Shown here piece after piece: positions 1 through 6,694 of a stretch of 8,288 bases of DNA (its first letter is position 1; each line of letters begins with the position of its first letter). Under the pieces are notes generated by a model. It searched no databases and was not told the DNA's origin. It saw only the letters and a program-made list of their open reading frames with translations. The stretch covers positions 1 to 8,288 of the forward strand of contig WFOZ01000249.1 of assembly GCA_015487825.1 (NCBI GenBank), in the 5' to 3' direction. Both the position numbers and the translations under genes were made by a program. This stretch comes from Planctomycetaceae bacterium (GTDB lineage Bacteria; Planctomycetota; Planctomycetia; Planctomycetales; Planctomycetaceae).

Positions 1-1318
1 AATAGATCTGATTCCCTTTCAGAATAATTTTACGAATTTTGTACCGTTCTCCTTCATCGATTGTGAAAGTGACGGAAACGGTAGAGCGATCATCTGAAAA
101 TTTCTGATCTTCAGTTACCTGAATATCGAAGTAGCCAATGTTGTGATAATATTTTTTGATCGCAGCGATATCAGCAGTGATCGTGGAGGGATCGTACTGA
201 CCGCCGAACCTCCAGAGAATTCGCTTTTTTGTTGAGAGGCGAAGTTTGAGAACTGACGATGAGATGTCCTTATTGCCCTGGAAATTAATGGAAGCGACTT
301 TGACCTTCGGGCCTTCTTTTATTTGAAAGACAACTTCTCGATCATCCGGTGAGTTTCCTTTCTCTAAAGTGACTTCCGCATACAGGTATCCTTTATTTTT
401 GTAATGATCCTGAATACGTCGCACAGATTCCCGGTTTGCAGCCACCGAAAAAGCGTGAAGCGGTTTCAACCCTGTAATTCCTGCCAGAATTTTATCTTTA
501 ATCTTTTCATTGCCTACGTATTCAACACTTCGCAAAATTGGCAGTTCGGTTACTTTGAATACCAGAATGGTTCCTTTTTCAGAGCGTCGATAAACCGGCT
601 CTACCGTAAAGAACCATTTGGTACTGTAAAGCGAACGGATATCATCGCGGATCTGGTCAATCGTGGCTTTTCTGCCCGGACGGGTTTTGATGTAACTTGA
701 TAATGCAGAGACCGGAATGGTTGCGTTTCCTTCAATCAGCACATCCGCCAGAGGTTCATCAAGTGATGGTACTGCAACTTCCTTATTTTCTTCCAGGATT
801 GATTTCGGCCTGAAATCAGGAGATTTCTGCTGTCGCAGATATTCCTCTTTCAAAAGGTTCGGAACTTCGTGTTGCGTTTGCTGAATGGGATTCATTGATG
901 AATGCGAATGATGTTGTTCGGGAACAATCTGTTGCTGAAGAGGCTCCTGCTGAATAGGCATAATTTCAGGAATATCAGATGAAGAACTTTTGACTCCATC
1001 GTGCCAGCTCTTTCGAGTAGCTGAGGAACTTTTTTCCATCAACTGTTGAAACGCGGGATCGACATCATCAGGAGACTGCGCACGCGTCATCAGCGGAGAT
1101 TCTGTCTGCGCGGTCGGAAACATCATGGGAGTGCTGCACCCCGAATTGAGGAGCAAAATACTCGCAAAAAGCATGCAGTAAATACTATATTGCAATGGAA
1201 TAGGTTCCCAAGCCCTGCGTTTAAGACGCAGAGCGATGTTGTGATCATCAACGACTGAAAAACTCGAACATAAACGACGAGTTTTCTGTCTTTGGGTTTG
1301 TGATACTGGATTCACCAT
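1..1318 (-). CDS. bamA: Outer membrane protein assembly factor BamA, N-terminal part (POTRA domains); runs off the left edge
   Basis: The reading frame is open from the ATG at 1318 down to base 1, giving 439 residues with no stop; the C-terminal beta-barrel is outside the window. From about residue 189 the protein is a chain of POTRA repeats, each opening with a strand ending in G-N (IEGN near 195, YVGN near 267, FQGN near 346, LKGN near 433) and containing the YxxxGY motif (YKNKGY, YHNIGY). That is three complete POTRAs and the start of a fourth, as in the BamA/Omp85 family, which inserts outer-membrane beta-barrel proteins. Ahead of them come a basic n-region, a hydrophobic segment (about 45-59) ending in L-N-S-G-C with Cys61, and a Gln/Pro/Ser/His-rich linker (about 62-188). 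An in-frame TGA lies shortly upstream, so this is the earliest ATG; the Shine-Dalgarno match is weak (AGGT). Met49 is a possible shorter start. The family call is firm; the lipoprotein reading is inference. Confidence 0.9.
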   Translation of the reverse strand, partial: MVNPVSQTQRQKTRRLCSSFSVVDDHNIALRLKRRAWEPIPLQYSIYCMLFASILLLNSGCSTPMMFPTAQTESPLMTRAQSPDDVDPAFQQLMEKSSSATRKSWHDGVKSSSSDIPEIMPIQQEPLQQQIVPEQHHSHSSMNPIQQTQHEVPNLLKEEYLRQQKSPDFRPKSILEENKEVAVPSLDEPLADVLIEGNATIPVSALSSYIKTRPGRKATIDQIRDDIRSLYSTKWFFTVEPVYRRSEKGTILVFKVTELPILRSVEYVGNEKIKDKILAGITGLKPLHAFSVAANRESVRRIQDHYKNKGYLYAEVTLEKGNSPDDREVVFQIKEGPKVKVASINFQGNKDISSSVLKLRLSTKKRILWRFGGQYDPSTITADIAAIKKYYHNIGYFDIQVTEDQKFSDDRSTVSVTFTIDEGERYKIRKIILKGNQIY

Positions 1319-1349
1319 AAAATGACCTGATGCTGATTCGCGAAGTCAA

Positions 1350-1366
1350 TGTATCGGAGCGATACA
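1350..1366. promoter_or_regulatory. Perfect 7-bp dyad upstream of bamA (possible operator or leader hairpin)
   Basis: TGTATCG and CGATACA are exact reverse complements separated by GAG. The centre lies about 40 bases upstream of the bamA start, where a repressor site or a short 5'-leader hairpin would be plausible. A dyad of this size can occur by chance in 8 kb, so the support is its position only. A second small dyad, CACTTT-CAA-AAAGTG, lies at 1413-1427 in the same 256-base gap. No convincing -35/-10 pair was found for bamA. Confidence 0.25.
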
Positions 1367-1574
1367 AATCGAATGGATATTCTGTGGGGAAATTGCGCAG
1401 TGAGGACATCTCCACTTTCAAAAAGTGCAGCTGTACTGCGTAGAATTACCTCATAATGCAAGATTGAGGCAAGGTGAATTCTCAGTAATCATAAGATGGG
1501 GGGAATGAGGCGATGAGAGTCACTCTGGTAGAATGGGGGTAGCACCAGAACCGCAAAAGCATGCATCGCATTTA

Positions 1575-2435
1575 TTACATTTGACCTAGACTTACAGCTG
1601 AGTTGTAAATTTGACTTGTATCAAAAATGTGATCATTTGCTTCGAAGAGTTGTTCAATGAGATGGTGGTGAATTTTCATCTTCAAGCCACCGACGCCCAA
1701 GGCGCCGTAGCAGGTTATTGAACCGATCTTCCGGGCCTTATCTGTCGATTGAATCCCTTCCACACCGAGTGGCGGAACTGCATTAAGATCGATAACAACT
1801 TTAAGGGATTCACATTGAGACAAATCTTCAATATTCGTGAATTGAACTCCGGCTGCCCCGGCTGCAATAAGCAGGTTTGCACCTTCCAGCAGCGAGCAAA
1901 GGTCTCCTTCTTCGGGAATTATTCCTGGAATATAATTACTGGAAGTGCCATCGATGAGGGAACAGACATGCCGGGCTTTTGATAAAGAGCGAGATGTCAC
2001 AACAACCTGCGCCCCATGAGACCCCAGGATTTGAGCGACTCGCCGCCCGACCGGGCCGGTTCCTCCCAGAACAACGGCTCTTGTTTGAGACAGGTCGATA
2101 TGCTTTTGAGCGGAGACGACTGCAGCTGCAGCTGTGGTGTTGCAACCGTTGGAATCCATCATCACAGAAACCCGCATCGGACCAAAAAAGGCTTCCTGTA
2201 CTTTGGCCAGAAGCTTTTCACCGGATTCAACATCACTTCCACCGATAAAAATGGCAGTGTTTTTTAGATCTTTCGGACCACGGGTAAAAATCGTCCCCTG
2301 GACCAGCGGAACAACGTTGGAGGTATTAACCAGACCATGTGAAAGAAGATGGTCTATCCCGGAATCCAAAGCAGTCACAGCATCGAAACTGCTGGCATGA
2401 GCATCCGTATCGAGTTGCAATAAAATGCGTTTCAT
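1575..2435 (-). CDS. NAD(P)-dependent methylene-tetrahydromethanopterin dehydrogenase (MtdA/MtdB/MtdC family)
   Basis: A full-length 286-residue protein, matching the usual length of about 287. It oxidises methylene-H4MPT to methenyl-H4MPT in the cytoplasm with reduction of NAD(P), the step after Fae in formaldehyde oxidation. Visible family signatures are the N-terminal LLQLDTDAHASSFD, GTIFTRG (47-53), AIFIGG (61-66), FFGPMRVSVMMDSNG (83-97) followed by NTTAAAA, the Rossmann loop VVLGGTGPVGRR (121-132), TSRSLSKA (147-154) after the second strand, where an Arg could contact an NADP phosphate, NAVPPLGVEGI (218-228), and GALGVGGLKMKIH (244-256). From memory the sequence resembles MtdA throughout. 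The planctomycete enzyme described from Gemmata is MtdC, an NADP- and H4MPT-specific relative of MtdA, so MtdC is the likeliest subgroup; no symbol is assigned without a tree. The ATG at 2435 has a short GAG five bases upstream. It lies downstream of fae but beyond the fae terminator, so it probably has its own promoter. Confidence 0.93.
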   Translation of the reverse strand: MKRILLQLDTDAHASSFDAVTALDSGIDHLLSHGLVNTSNVVPLVQGTIFTRGPKDLKNTAIFIGGSDVESGEKLLAKVQEAFFGPMRVSVMMDSNGCNTTAAAAVVSAQKHIDLSQTRAVVLGGTGPVGRRVAQILGSHGAQVVVTSRSLSKARHVCSLIDGTSSNYIPGIIPEEGDLCSLLEGANLLIAAGAAGVQFTNIEDLSQCESLKVVIDLNAVPPLGVEGIQSTDKARKIGSITCYGALGVGGLKMKIHHHLIEQLFEANDHIFDTSQIYNSAVSLGQM

Positions 2436-2815
2436 AATTCTCGGCCCGATGAGAACTTTATTGTCAAACGAAAACCGGAATCAACCTCAGTGACAAGGAT
2501 CTTCCTCTTCGAGTGCAAAGTGCATAAGAACGAATGTTCCAGATTGAATGTAAAGAGAAAAAGTAACTACTCAGCGTTGCTGCAGGGGCCGCTATTGCGG
2601 ACCACGATGAGAGGTGGACCCTCCTGTTTCTGCGGTGGTTCGCAACAGCGGACCCTACAAACACCCTCAATTTTTGCAATCACCAAACATTGCCGAATAG
2701 TTACGAGAAAATTACCTCAACCATAATGAGCGCACACCAGACTAGAACATACTTTCAGTCCTGCTGCAAGGATTAAATGGAAGCAGGAAAGATATTTAGA
2801 AGATTCTTCTGAATC
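2436..2815. other. Non-coding leader region upstream of the methylene-H4MPT dehydrogenase gene
   Basis: This is the part of the 456-base fae-to-dehydrogenase gap lying beyond the fae terminator; it should hold the dehydrogenase promoter, though I found no strong -35/-10 pair. It contains a GC-rich patch at about 2574-2656 with a perfect CCGC-TATT-GCGG hairpin (2589-2600). Related heptamers GCGGACC (2597), GTGGACC (2614), GCGGTGG (2632) and GCGGACC (2648) are spaced 16-18 bases apart. A perfect 7-bp inverted repeat, TCCTGCT/AGCAGGA with a 16-base loop, spans 2759-2788. The short reading frames here look random and none resembles a known protein. A structured 5' leader or small RNA is possible but unproven. 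Confidence 0.4.
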
Positions 2816-2867
2816 AAAAAAAAAGCCCATAAAGACCTCGCTTAGATGAAATCAGCAGCGAGGTCTT
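2816..2867 (-). terminator. Rho-independent terminator of fae
   Basis: Read on the minus strand, 25 bases after the fae stop codon, AAGACCTCGC (2867-2858) and GCGAGGTCTT (2841-2832) form a perfect 10-bp stem with a 16-base loop. The sequence TATGGGC and nine consecutive T (2824-2816) follow. The seven-base spacer between stem and T-run is longer than in a canonical terminator, but stem length, T-run and placement agree. It separates fae from the dehydrogenase gene. Confidence 0.8.
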
Positions 2868-2891
2868 AACCGGAGCGTTTAACCAGACAGA

Positions 2892-3389
2892 TTACACACC
2901 AGAGAAAGGATGAGCAGCACCATCCTTCTTGGCAACCATTTCGTCTGCAGAAGGTTCGTCCTTCATGGCCCGTTCGATGGACAGTTTAGTTGCTTCATAA
3001 TTGTACTGGAAAATCTTTTTGTCGTCTTCTGCTTCCCAGTGAATGAATACACCGCAAACAATAACCAGATTTTCGGCCTGATCTTTAGGAATGATTCCTT
3101 CTGCAACAGAATCTGCAACAGCCTTGGCGACTGCATACTGAGCAGGACCAAACATCTGCACCGCCTGTTTGGCTCCTTTAATGGTTACCTTGGTCACCAT
3201 CACAGTTGCAGGTTTTACCGCCAGATTAGGTTCCAGAACTGCAAGCAAGTTACTGTGCCCCTGTGTCTGTTGAGACAGAGAGTTAGCAAAGGCAACTCCT
3301 ACAGGGCCATCTTTTTCGCCGATGAGCAAATCGATATGTGCAACTTCATTTCCTTCACCAACAAGTGCTTCTCCGATACGCATTCCCAT
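2892..3389 (-). CDS. fae: Formaldehyde-activating enzyme (Fae)
   Basis: A complete 165-residue protein, close to the roughly 170 residues of Methylorubrum extorquens Fae. The enzyme is cytoplasmic and catalyses condensation of formaldehyde with tetrahydromethanopterin to give methylene-H4MPT, the entry step of H4MPT-dependent formaldehyde oxidation. Recognisable segments are GEALVGEGNEVAHIDLLIG (6-24), in which His18 matches the catalytic His17 of the M. extorquens enzyme, then NLLAVLEPNLAVKPATVMV (47-65), KQAVQMFGPAQYAVA (74-88), VAEGIIPKDQAENL (95-108), GVFIHWEAEDD (113-123), YNYEATKLSIERA (129-141) and the C-terminal HPF. The start at 3389 is chosen because AAGAGGAG (3405-3398) places its GGAG eight bases upstream; Met3 would be spaced too far. 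It is the best ribosome binding site in the window. It is followed by a strong terminator and preceded by a large inverted repeat, suggesting a monocistronic, separately controlled unit. Confidence 0.97.
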   Translation of the reverse strand: MGMRIGEALVGEGNEVAHIDLLIGEKDGPVGVAFANSLSQQTQGHSNLLAVLEPNLAVKPATVMVTKVTIKGAKQAVQMFGPAQYAVAKAVADSVAEGIIPKDQAENLVIVCGVFIHWEAEDDKKIFQYNYEATKLSIERAMKDEPSADEMVAKKDGAAHPFSGV

Positions 3390-3791
3390 TGAGTTAACTC
3401 CTCTTCCGTTTCTCTGATAGTGAAAAATTCTGTGGGGAACTTCTATTAATTCAAAAGCAGATCGCTATACCCACTCTTTATCCGGCAAGGTTCTTTTGAA
3501 TTAATAGAGGCTCCCCGATAAATGATCTCGAACTGATCCCGCTGAGTTGTTTAGACCGTTGATACTGAGGTCAATCTTCCTGAAAAACTGTCAGATACGC
3601 AAAAAATTGACAATCAGTACTACAAAAAAAATGACATGACCACTCGATCACGCCCTGTTTTCGCACCCAATCTAGCTTGTGAATATCAAATTTCGAGAAA
3701 GATTTCCAGTATGAGGCTATATTTCTGACAAAAACAGAGTGAGCCTGTAGAGAATAATCGAGATGATCGCGATGACTTGCGTTTCAAACTT
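3390..3791. other. Upstream region of fae, without genes
   Basis: This 402-base gap lies between the end of the 316-residue gene and the start of fae. It holds the fae ribosome binding site and the long inverted repeat described separately. I saw no clear terminator for the upstream gene, no tRNA and no credible small gene. Several A/T-rich runs occur at 3600-3640, including a plus-strand TTGACA at 3607 with no convincing -10 partner. The fae promoter should be here on the minus strand. Confidence 0.5.
3434..3516. repeat. Long inverted repeat in the fae leader (24-base arms, 35-base centre)
   Basis: The arms are 3434-3457 and 3493-3516. Aligned as reverse complements they agree at 22 of 24 positions, including an uninterrupted 16-base block (TCTATTAATTCAAAAG) and a GGGGA outer end. 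One mismatch becomes a G-U pair and the other a C-A mismatch in a minus-strand transcript, so RNA from this strand would fold into a very stable hairpin. The gene-proximal edge lies 44 bases upstream of the fae ATG. There is no obvious flanking target-site duplication. The T-run after it is only five bases and is separated from the stem, so it is a poor terminator. A leader hairpin, a protein-binding dyad or a small inserted palindromic element are all possible. Confidence 0.85.
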
Positions 3792-4742
3792 CTACCTGCG
3801 AGTCCGTGCTGCCCTGGTTTTAGCTGCTATTCTTCGAAGAACCTGCTGCGCTCTCTGCTCGCCATCGGTTTTTGCAGAGGCATGCGCTGCAGACATGTTC
3901 TGCATCAGGTTGTGAGCCATTTTGCGGTATGTTTCAAATTCATGTTGAATATGTTCAACTCCCTCAAGCGGCAAGCCGGGAACAATGAATTGCTGATGAA
4001 TCTGATTGAGGCGATGCCTGTTGCCTGCGCTGCTGGTCATGCCGATATCATGCTCTTTAAGATAACGGGACATTCTGGAAGCCATATCCCGCAACCAGCG
4101 CCGGGCATCCTGCCAGTCACGAATGTCGAGCTGATCCGCATGCAGAGTTTCTTCCGGACTGAGATCTCGATTTAACGAATTTAATCGAGTCGCCATCTGG
4201 TCGAGTTGTTTACGTAGAACTTTTAATTGAGTTTCAATCCCTCGAACTGCATTCCAGTCCATATCAATTGCCCGGCGTAAATTTTTTTCCCGCTCATCAT
4301 TATCGACTCCAGAGGTTGCCTGAGTGTTCGCAACCACTGGCACTGATTCCCCGGCCAGCATCAGATGAATATACGGGTCCACTCCCGATGCCGGTTGCAT
4401 AACCGGTTGGTGGAATGCCGGATGATCCTGACAGGAAGTTTCGACAGGAGTTCCAAACAGTGAAATCATCGCAATCTGAGAAATTTCAATTCGTATCGCA
4501 TTGAGCAACATCAATAGATTCAACTGTTGATTGGAAGAATAATTTTGAAATGTTTCCGGAGGAATAGATACCGTGATCTGATTCTGGACACCCTGCGGCT
4601 TGAACCAGATCCAGATCATCTTTGATGGTTCCGGGTTGGGGGAAAGATAAAGAGGCTCCCAGTTAACCGATGCTGCTCGCTGATTAAAATCAACGACATC
4701 CCGACGACCCTCATCACTAATAGGCTGGCTTTGATCGTTCAT
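3792..4742 (-). CDS. Hypothetical protein with a coiled-coil segment and basic C-terminal tail
   Basis: I do not recognise this 316-residue protein. It has no signal peptide or membrane segment, so it is probably cytoplasmic. The N-terminal part (about 25-100) looks like a small mixed domain, with a Trp-rich strand WIWFKP (44-49), TVSIPPETF (57-65) and a hydrophobic helix around 73-96. A Pro/Gln/His-rich linker (about 100-148) follows. From 149 the protein is helical and highly charged: a likely coiled coil at about 163-192 (ETQLKVLRKQLDQMATRLNSL), then an Arg/Asp-rich helix (205-231) and further helices to 290. The tail RRIAAKTRAARTRR (303-316) is strongly basic and could bind nucleic acid or be an interaction tail; that is a guess. 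There is a single Cys (104). The ATG at 4742 has GAG five bases upstream. Its relation to fae downstream is unclear given the 402-base gap. The frame's length and coherent composition support a real gene. Confidence 0.75.
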   Translation of the reverse strand: MNDQSQPISDEGRRDVVDFNQRAASVNWEPLYLSPNPEPSKMIWIWFKPQGVQNQITVSIPPETFQNYSSNQQLNLLMLLNAIRIEISQIAMISLFGTPVETSCQDHPAFHQPVMQPASGVDPYIHLMLAGESVPVVANTQATSGVDNDEREKNLRRAIDMDWNAVRGIETQLKVLRKQLDQMATRLNSLNRDLSPEETLHADQLDIRDWQDARRWLRDMASRMSRYLKEHDIGMTSSAGNRHRLNQIHQQFIVPGLPLEGVEHIQHEFETYRKMAHNLMQNMSAAHASAKTDGEQRAQQVLRRIAAKTRAARTRR

Positions 4743-5336
4743 ATTTCTCAGATGAAAAAATCAAACACGAAAATACCCTGCCACATTTGCCCTGCATTTT
4801 CTCGCAGAGTGCGGCATGACATACCAATAAATGTTGAATTGCGGCAAATGCTGGATTTCGGCAATACAAATTAACGGTTACTTATTCTTTTGGACGAGTT
4901 TTAATCCGTTTTTTCTCTAAAATTTCCCATAAAAATGAGAACTGGAAAACCTCAGTTCTGCTATCCCCTCATAAAACTTCCTGAGAGCCGTCTCCGAAGT
5001 CCATATTCCCGAAAAAAAAGACTTTTGCAACAGGTTGCCATCTGCTTGAGGGATTTCTGTGCAGAGAGACATTCTGAAGCACGAAATCCAATATTCCAGA
5101 GCTGAGTTGCAGGACAAATTGCATCAGTCAATGGGTGGTATACGTAGGTGTATATTTTGTTTTCATGTTTTTTTACGGTTTGAAACTGAAATCTAGCTGA
5201 ATACAGGCTCGGTATAAGCCCGATAAACCAAATAACCGGAATACTTTAGAGAGTTCCTATGCGCAGAAAACCGATCCGTGGTTGAAGGGATCAGGGATAG
5301 ATTTGTGAGAAACTTTAATCAGGTGGTGCAGATTAA
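4743..5336. other. Divergent intergenic region between the hypothetical gene and the HlyD gene
   Basis: This 594-base stretch must carry promoters for both outward-facing genes. It contains an 8-base inverted pair CATTTGCC (4784-4791) and GGCAAATG (4843-4850), lying 40-110 bases upstream of the minus-strand start, and a 7-bp hairpin AGAACTG/CAGTTCT near 4938-4959. A -10-like TATAAG occurs at 5213-5218, about 120 bases before the HlyD start, without a matching -35. An 8-codon reading frame (5259-5285) precedes the HlyD gene but has no further support. No RNA gene or mobile element was seen. Confidence 0.4.
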
Positions 5337-6488
5337 ATGACAACTGAGCAACAAAACAAAAAGCAACCCGAAACAATGGAGCCGGTCTGTTCCCGTTTTC
5401 GTTTGGTTTCTGTTGTCATACTGTCGATCGGCCTGGGGATTGCGACAAATCGCTGGATGTACGCAAATTCAAGTCTATCGTATACCGGCAAATTACAGGT
5501 GAAAACAACAGCAGTTCGCGCACCGGTGGAAGGAATTCTTCAATCGTGGGCAGCCAAAGAAGGTGAACAGGTTGATCCTCGTGCGTTAATCTGCAAACTG
5601 ACAGACGATAATCTGGATCGTAAAATCCAATCACAACAGCGGGAAGTTGCCCGACTCGATGCAAGACTGAAAACTCTTCAAGCCGAAGTAGAGGTAAAGC
5701 TGCACAATCATCTGCGGGAACTCGATGGAGATATTTTCGCTACGAAACTACAGTATGCGGAGTTGCTTAAGAAAGAGTTTGACCACAAAATTGAAGAGGA
5801 GGCTTGGCGAGACGCACACATTCAGGGGAAAACAATTTCATCCGAAGCGAAATTTGTATCGCAAGACCCGGTCATTAACTCTCTGCCGGTCAGCAGTCAA
5901 TCGAAAAATCTCACCAATGTAAAAATTGATACTCTGCTTAAAGAAGCAGCTGCAGTAAATGCTATCGAAGTCGCTACTGCCCAGTTGGAAATATGTTCGC
6001 AGCGACTTGAAGAATTGCAGTTACAAAAAAAAGAACTTCTTGGCAAAGTGAAACAGGCGAATGGCCTTTCTGAAGCGGAAATTCAATTAAATCAGGCTAT
6101 TGCAGAACTGGAAGAATTAAAACGCCGTCAGTTACAGCAGCAGGTTTATTCTTCGGACCAGGGAACGATTGCTAATTTTCGCCATTCACCGGGAGAAAAA
6201 GTCAATGCGGGAGAAATTCTTGCTGATCTTTACCAGATGAATAAAGCGTATATTGTTGCTGAGATCCCCTGCACTGCCATGCATAATTTTGAGCTTGAAT
6301 CTACCGTGAAATGTCTGTTTCCAAACGGAGTAAAACGAACCGGCGTCGTTACTCATGTTGCGATCACAACGCAACAGGCATCAGATGGGAACCTGGGGAA
6401 TAGTCCAACAGTCCCGGTTCGTATTGAACAAACTGGCGCTCTTTGGCCTTCGGTCCCGGTTGGCGGACGTGTCAGCATTATCCGATAG
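5337..6488 (+). CDS. HlyD-family membrane-fusion / periplasmic adaptor protein
   Basis: A 383-residue protein with the adaptor architecture used by type I secretion and tripartite efflux systems, linking an inner-membrane transporter to the outer membrane. A short cytoplasmic N-terminus is followed by one membrane anchor (about 21-37, VSVVILSIGLGIA). The first half of a lipoyl-like domain is at about 50-90 (VRAPVEGILQSWAAKEGEQVDPRALICKL in pieces, with the A-P-x-x-G-x-I and G-E-x-V signatures). Two charged, heptad-like helices (about 91-155 and 203-270) form the hairpin, joined by a polar stretch at 160-200. The second lipoyl half follows (QGTIANF 275-281, SPGEKVNAGEIL 284-295), then a beta-barrel segment (303-345) and a short C-terminal strand region. 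The ATG at 5337 has AGGTGG ten bases upstream. No ABC, RND or outer-membrane channel gene is adjacent, so the transported substrate is unknown. The next gene is 206 bases away. Confidence 0.85.
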   Translation: MTTEQQNKKQPETMEPVCSRFRLVSVVILSIGLGIATNRWMYANSSLSYTGKLQVKTTAVRAPVEGILQSWAAKEGEQVDPRALICKLTDDNLDRKIQSQQREVARLDARLKTLQAEVEVKLHNHLRELDGDIFATKLQYAELLKKEFDHKIEEEAWRDAHIQGKTISSEAKFVSQDPVINSLPVSSQSKNLTNVKIDTLLKEAAAVNAIEVATAQLEICSQRLEELQLQKKELLGKVKQANGLSEAEIQLNQAIAELEELKRRQLQQQVYSSDQGTIANFRHSPGEKVNAGEILADLYQMNKAYIVAEIPCTAMHNFELESTVKCLFPNGVKRTGVVTHVAITTQQASDGNLGNSPTVPVRIEQTGALWPSVPVGGRVSIIR

Positions 6489-6694
6489 ACAGATTGCAGT
6501 GACCAGCCGCACAATAAAGCCCGCTCTCACTCTGTTTTTTGGGAAATTTGCCTAAAGCTTTCATTCAGCACAGCTTGCAGCATCGCTCTTGTCGTTACCT
6601 CGGAGTATGATACTCTCGGTTTAGCCCCTTCAGAAATTCTTCAATAACGACATTAATCACCTGCCTGCTTCTATGGCAGTAACTGAATTTTACG

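Noticed and set aside
404..700. 98-codon plus-strand frame within the bamA region
   Set aside because: It lies antisense to the BamA POTRA coding sequence, which is continuous and conserved there.
2464..2679. 71-codon minus-strand frame in the dehydrogenase leader
   Set aside because: Arg/Ser-rich composition typical of non-coding translation, no ribosome binding site, and it overlaps hairpin-forming sequence.
2910..3392. 160-codon plus-strand open frame opposite fae
   Set aside because: It is the complementary-strand shadow of a firmly identified fae gene, and its translation resembles no family.
3434..3516. Reading the fae leader inverted repeat as a Rho-independent terminator of the upstream gene
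   Set aside because: In the direction of transcription the stem is followed by ACAGAATTTTTC, with only five T and not adjacent to the stem, and the arms are A/T-rich in the middle, unlike a terminator.
3777..4175. 132-codon plus-strand frame
   Set aside because: Antisense to the 316-residue gene; Cys-rich random-looking composition and no ribosome binding site.
4917..5117. 66-codon minus-strand frame in the divergent gap, with a hairpin near its end
   Set aside because: No recognisable domain or ribosome binding site; the 7-bp hairpin lies inside the frame rather than after it.
5259..5285. 8-codon frame (M-R-R-K-P-I-R-G) upstream of the HlyD gene, considered as a leader peptide
   Set aside because: No regulatory codon run, no paired terminator/antiterminator structure, and such short frames arise readily by chance.
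6603..6615. Odd palindrome GAGTAT-G-ATACTC about 80 bases upstream of the M20 gene
   Set aside because: Six-base arms around one base are expected about twice by chance in a window this long; no promoter elements overlap it.
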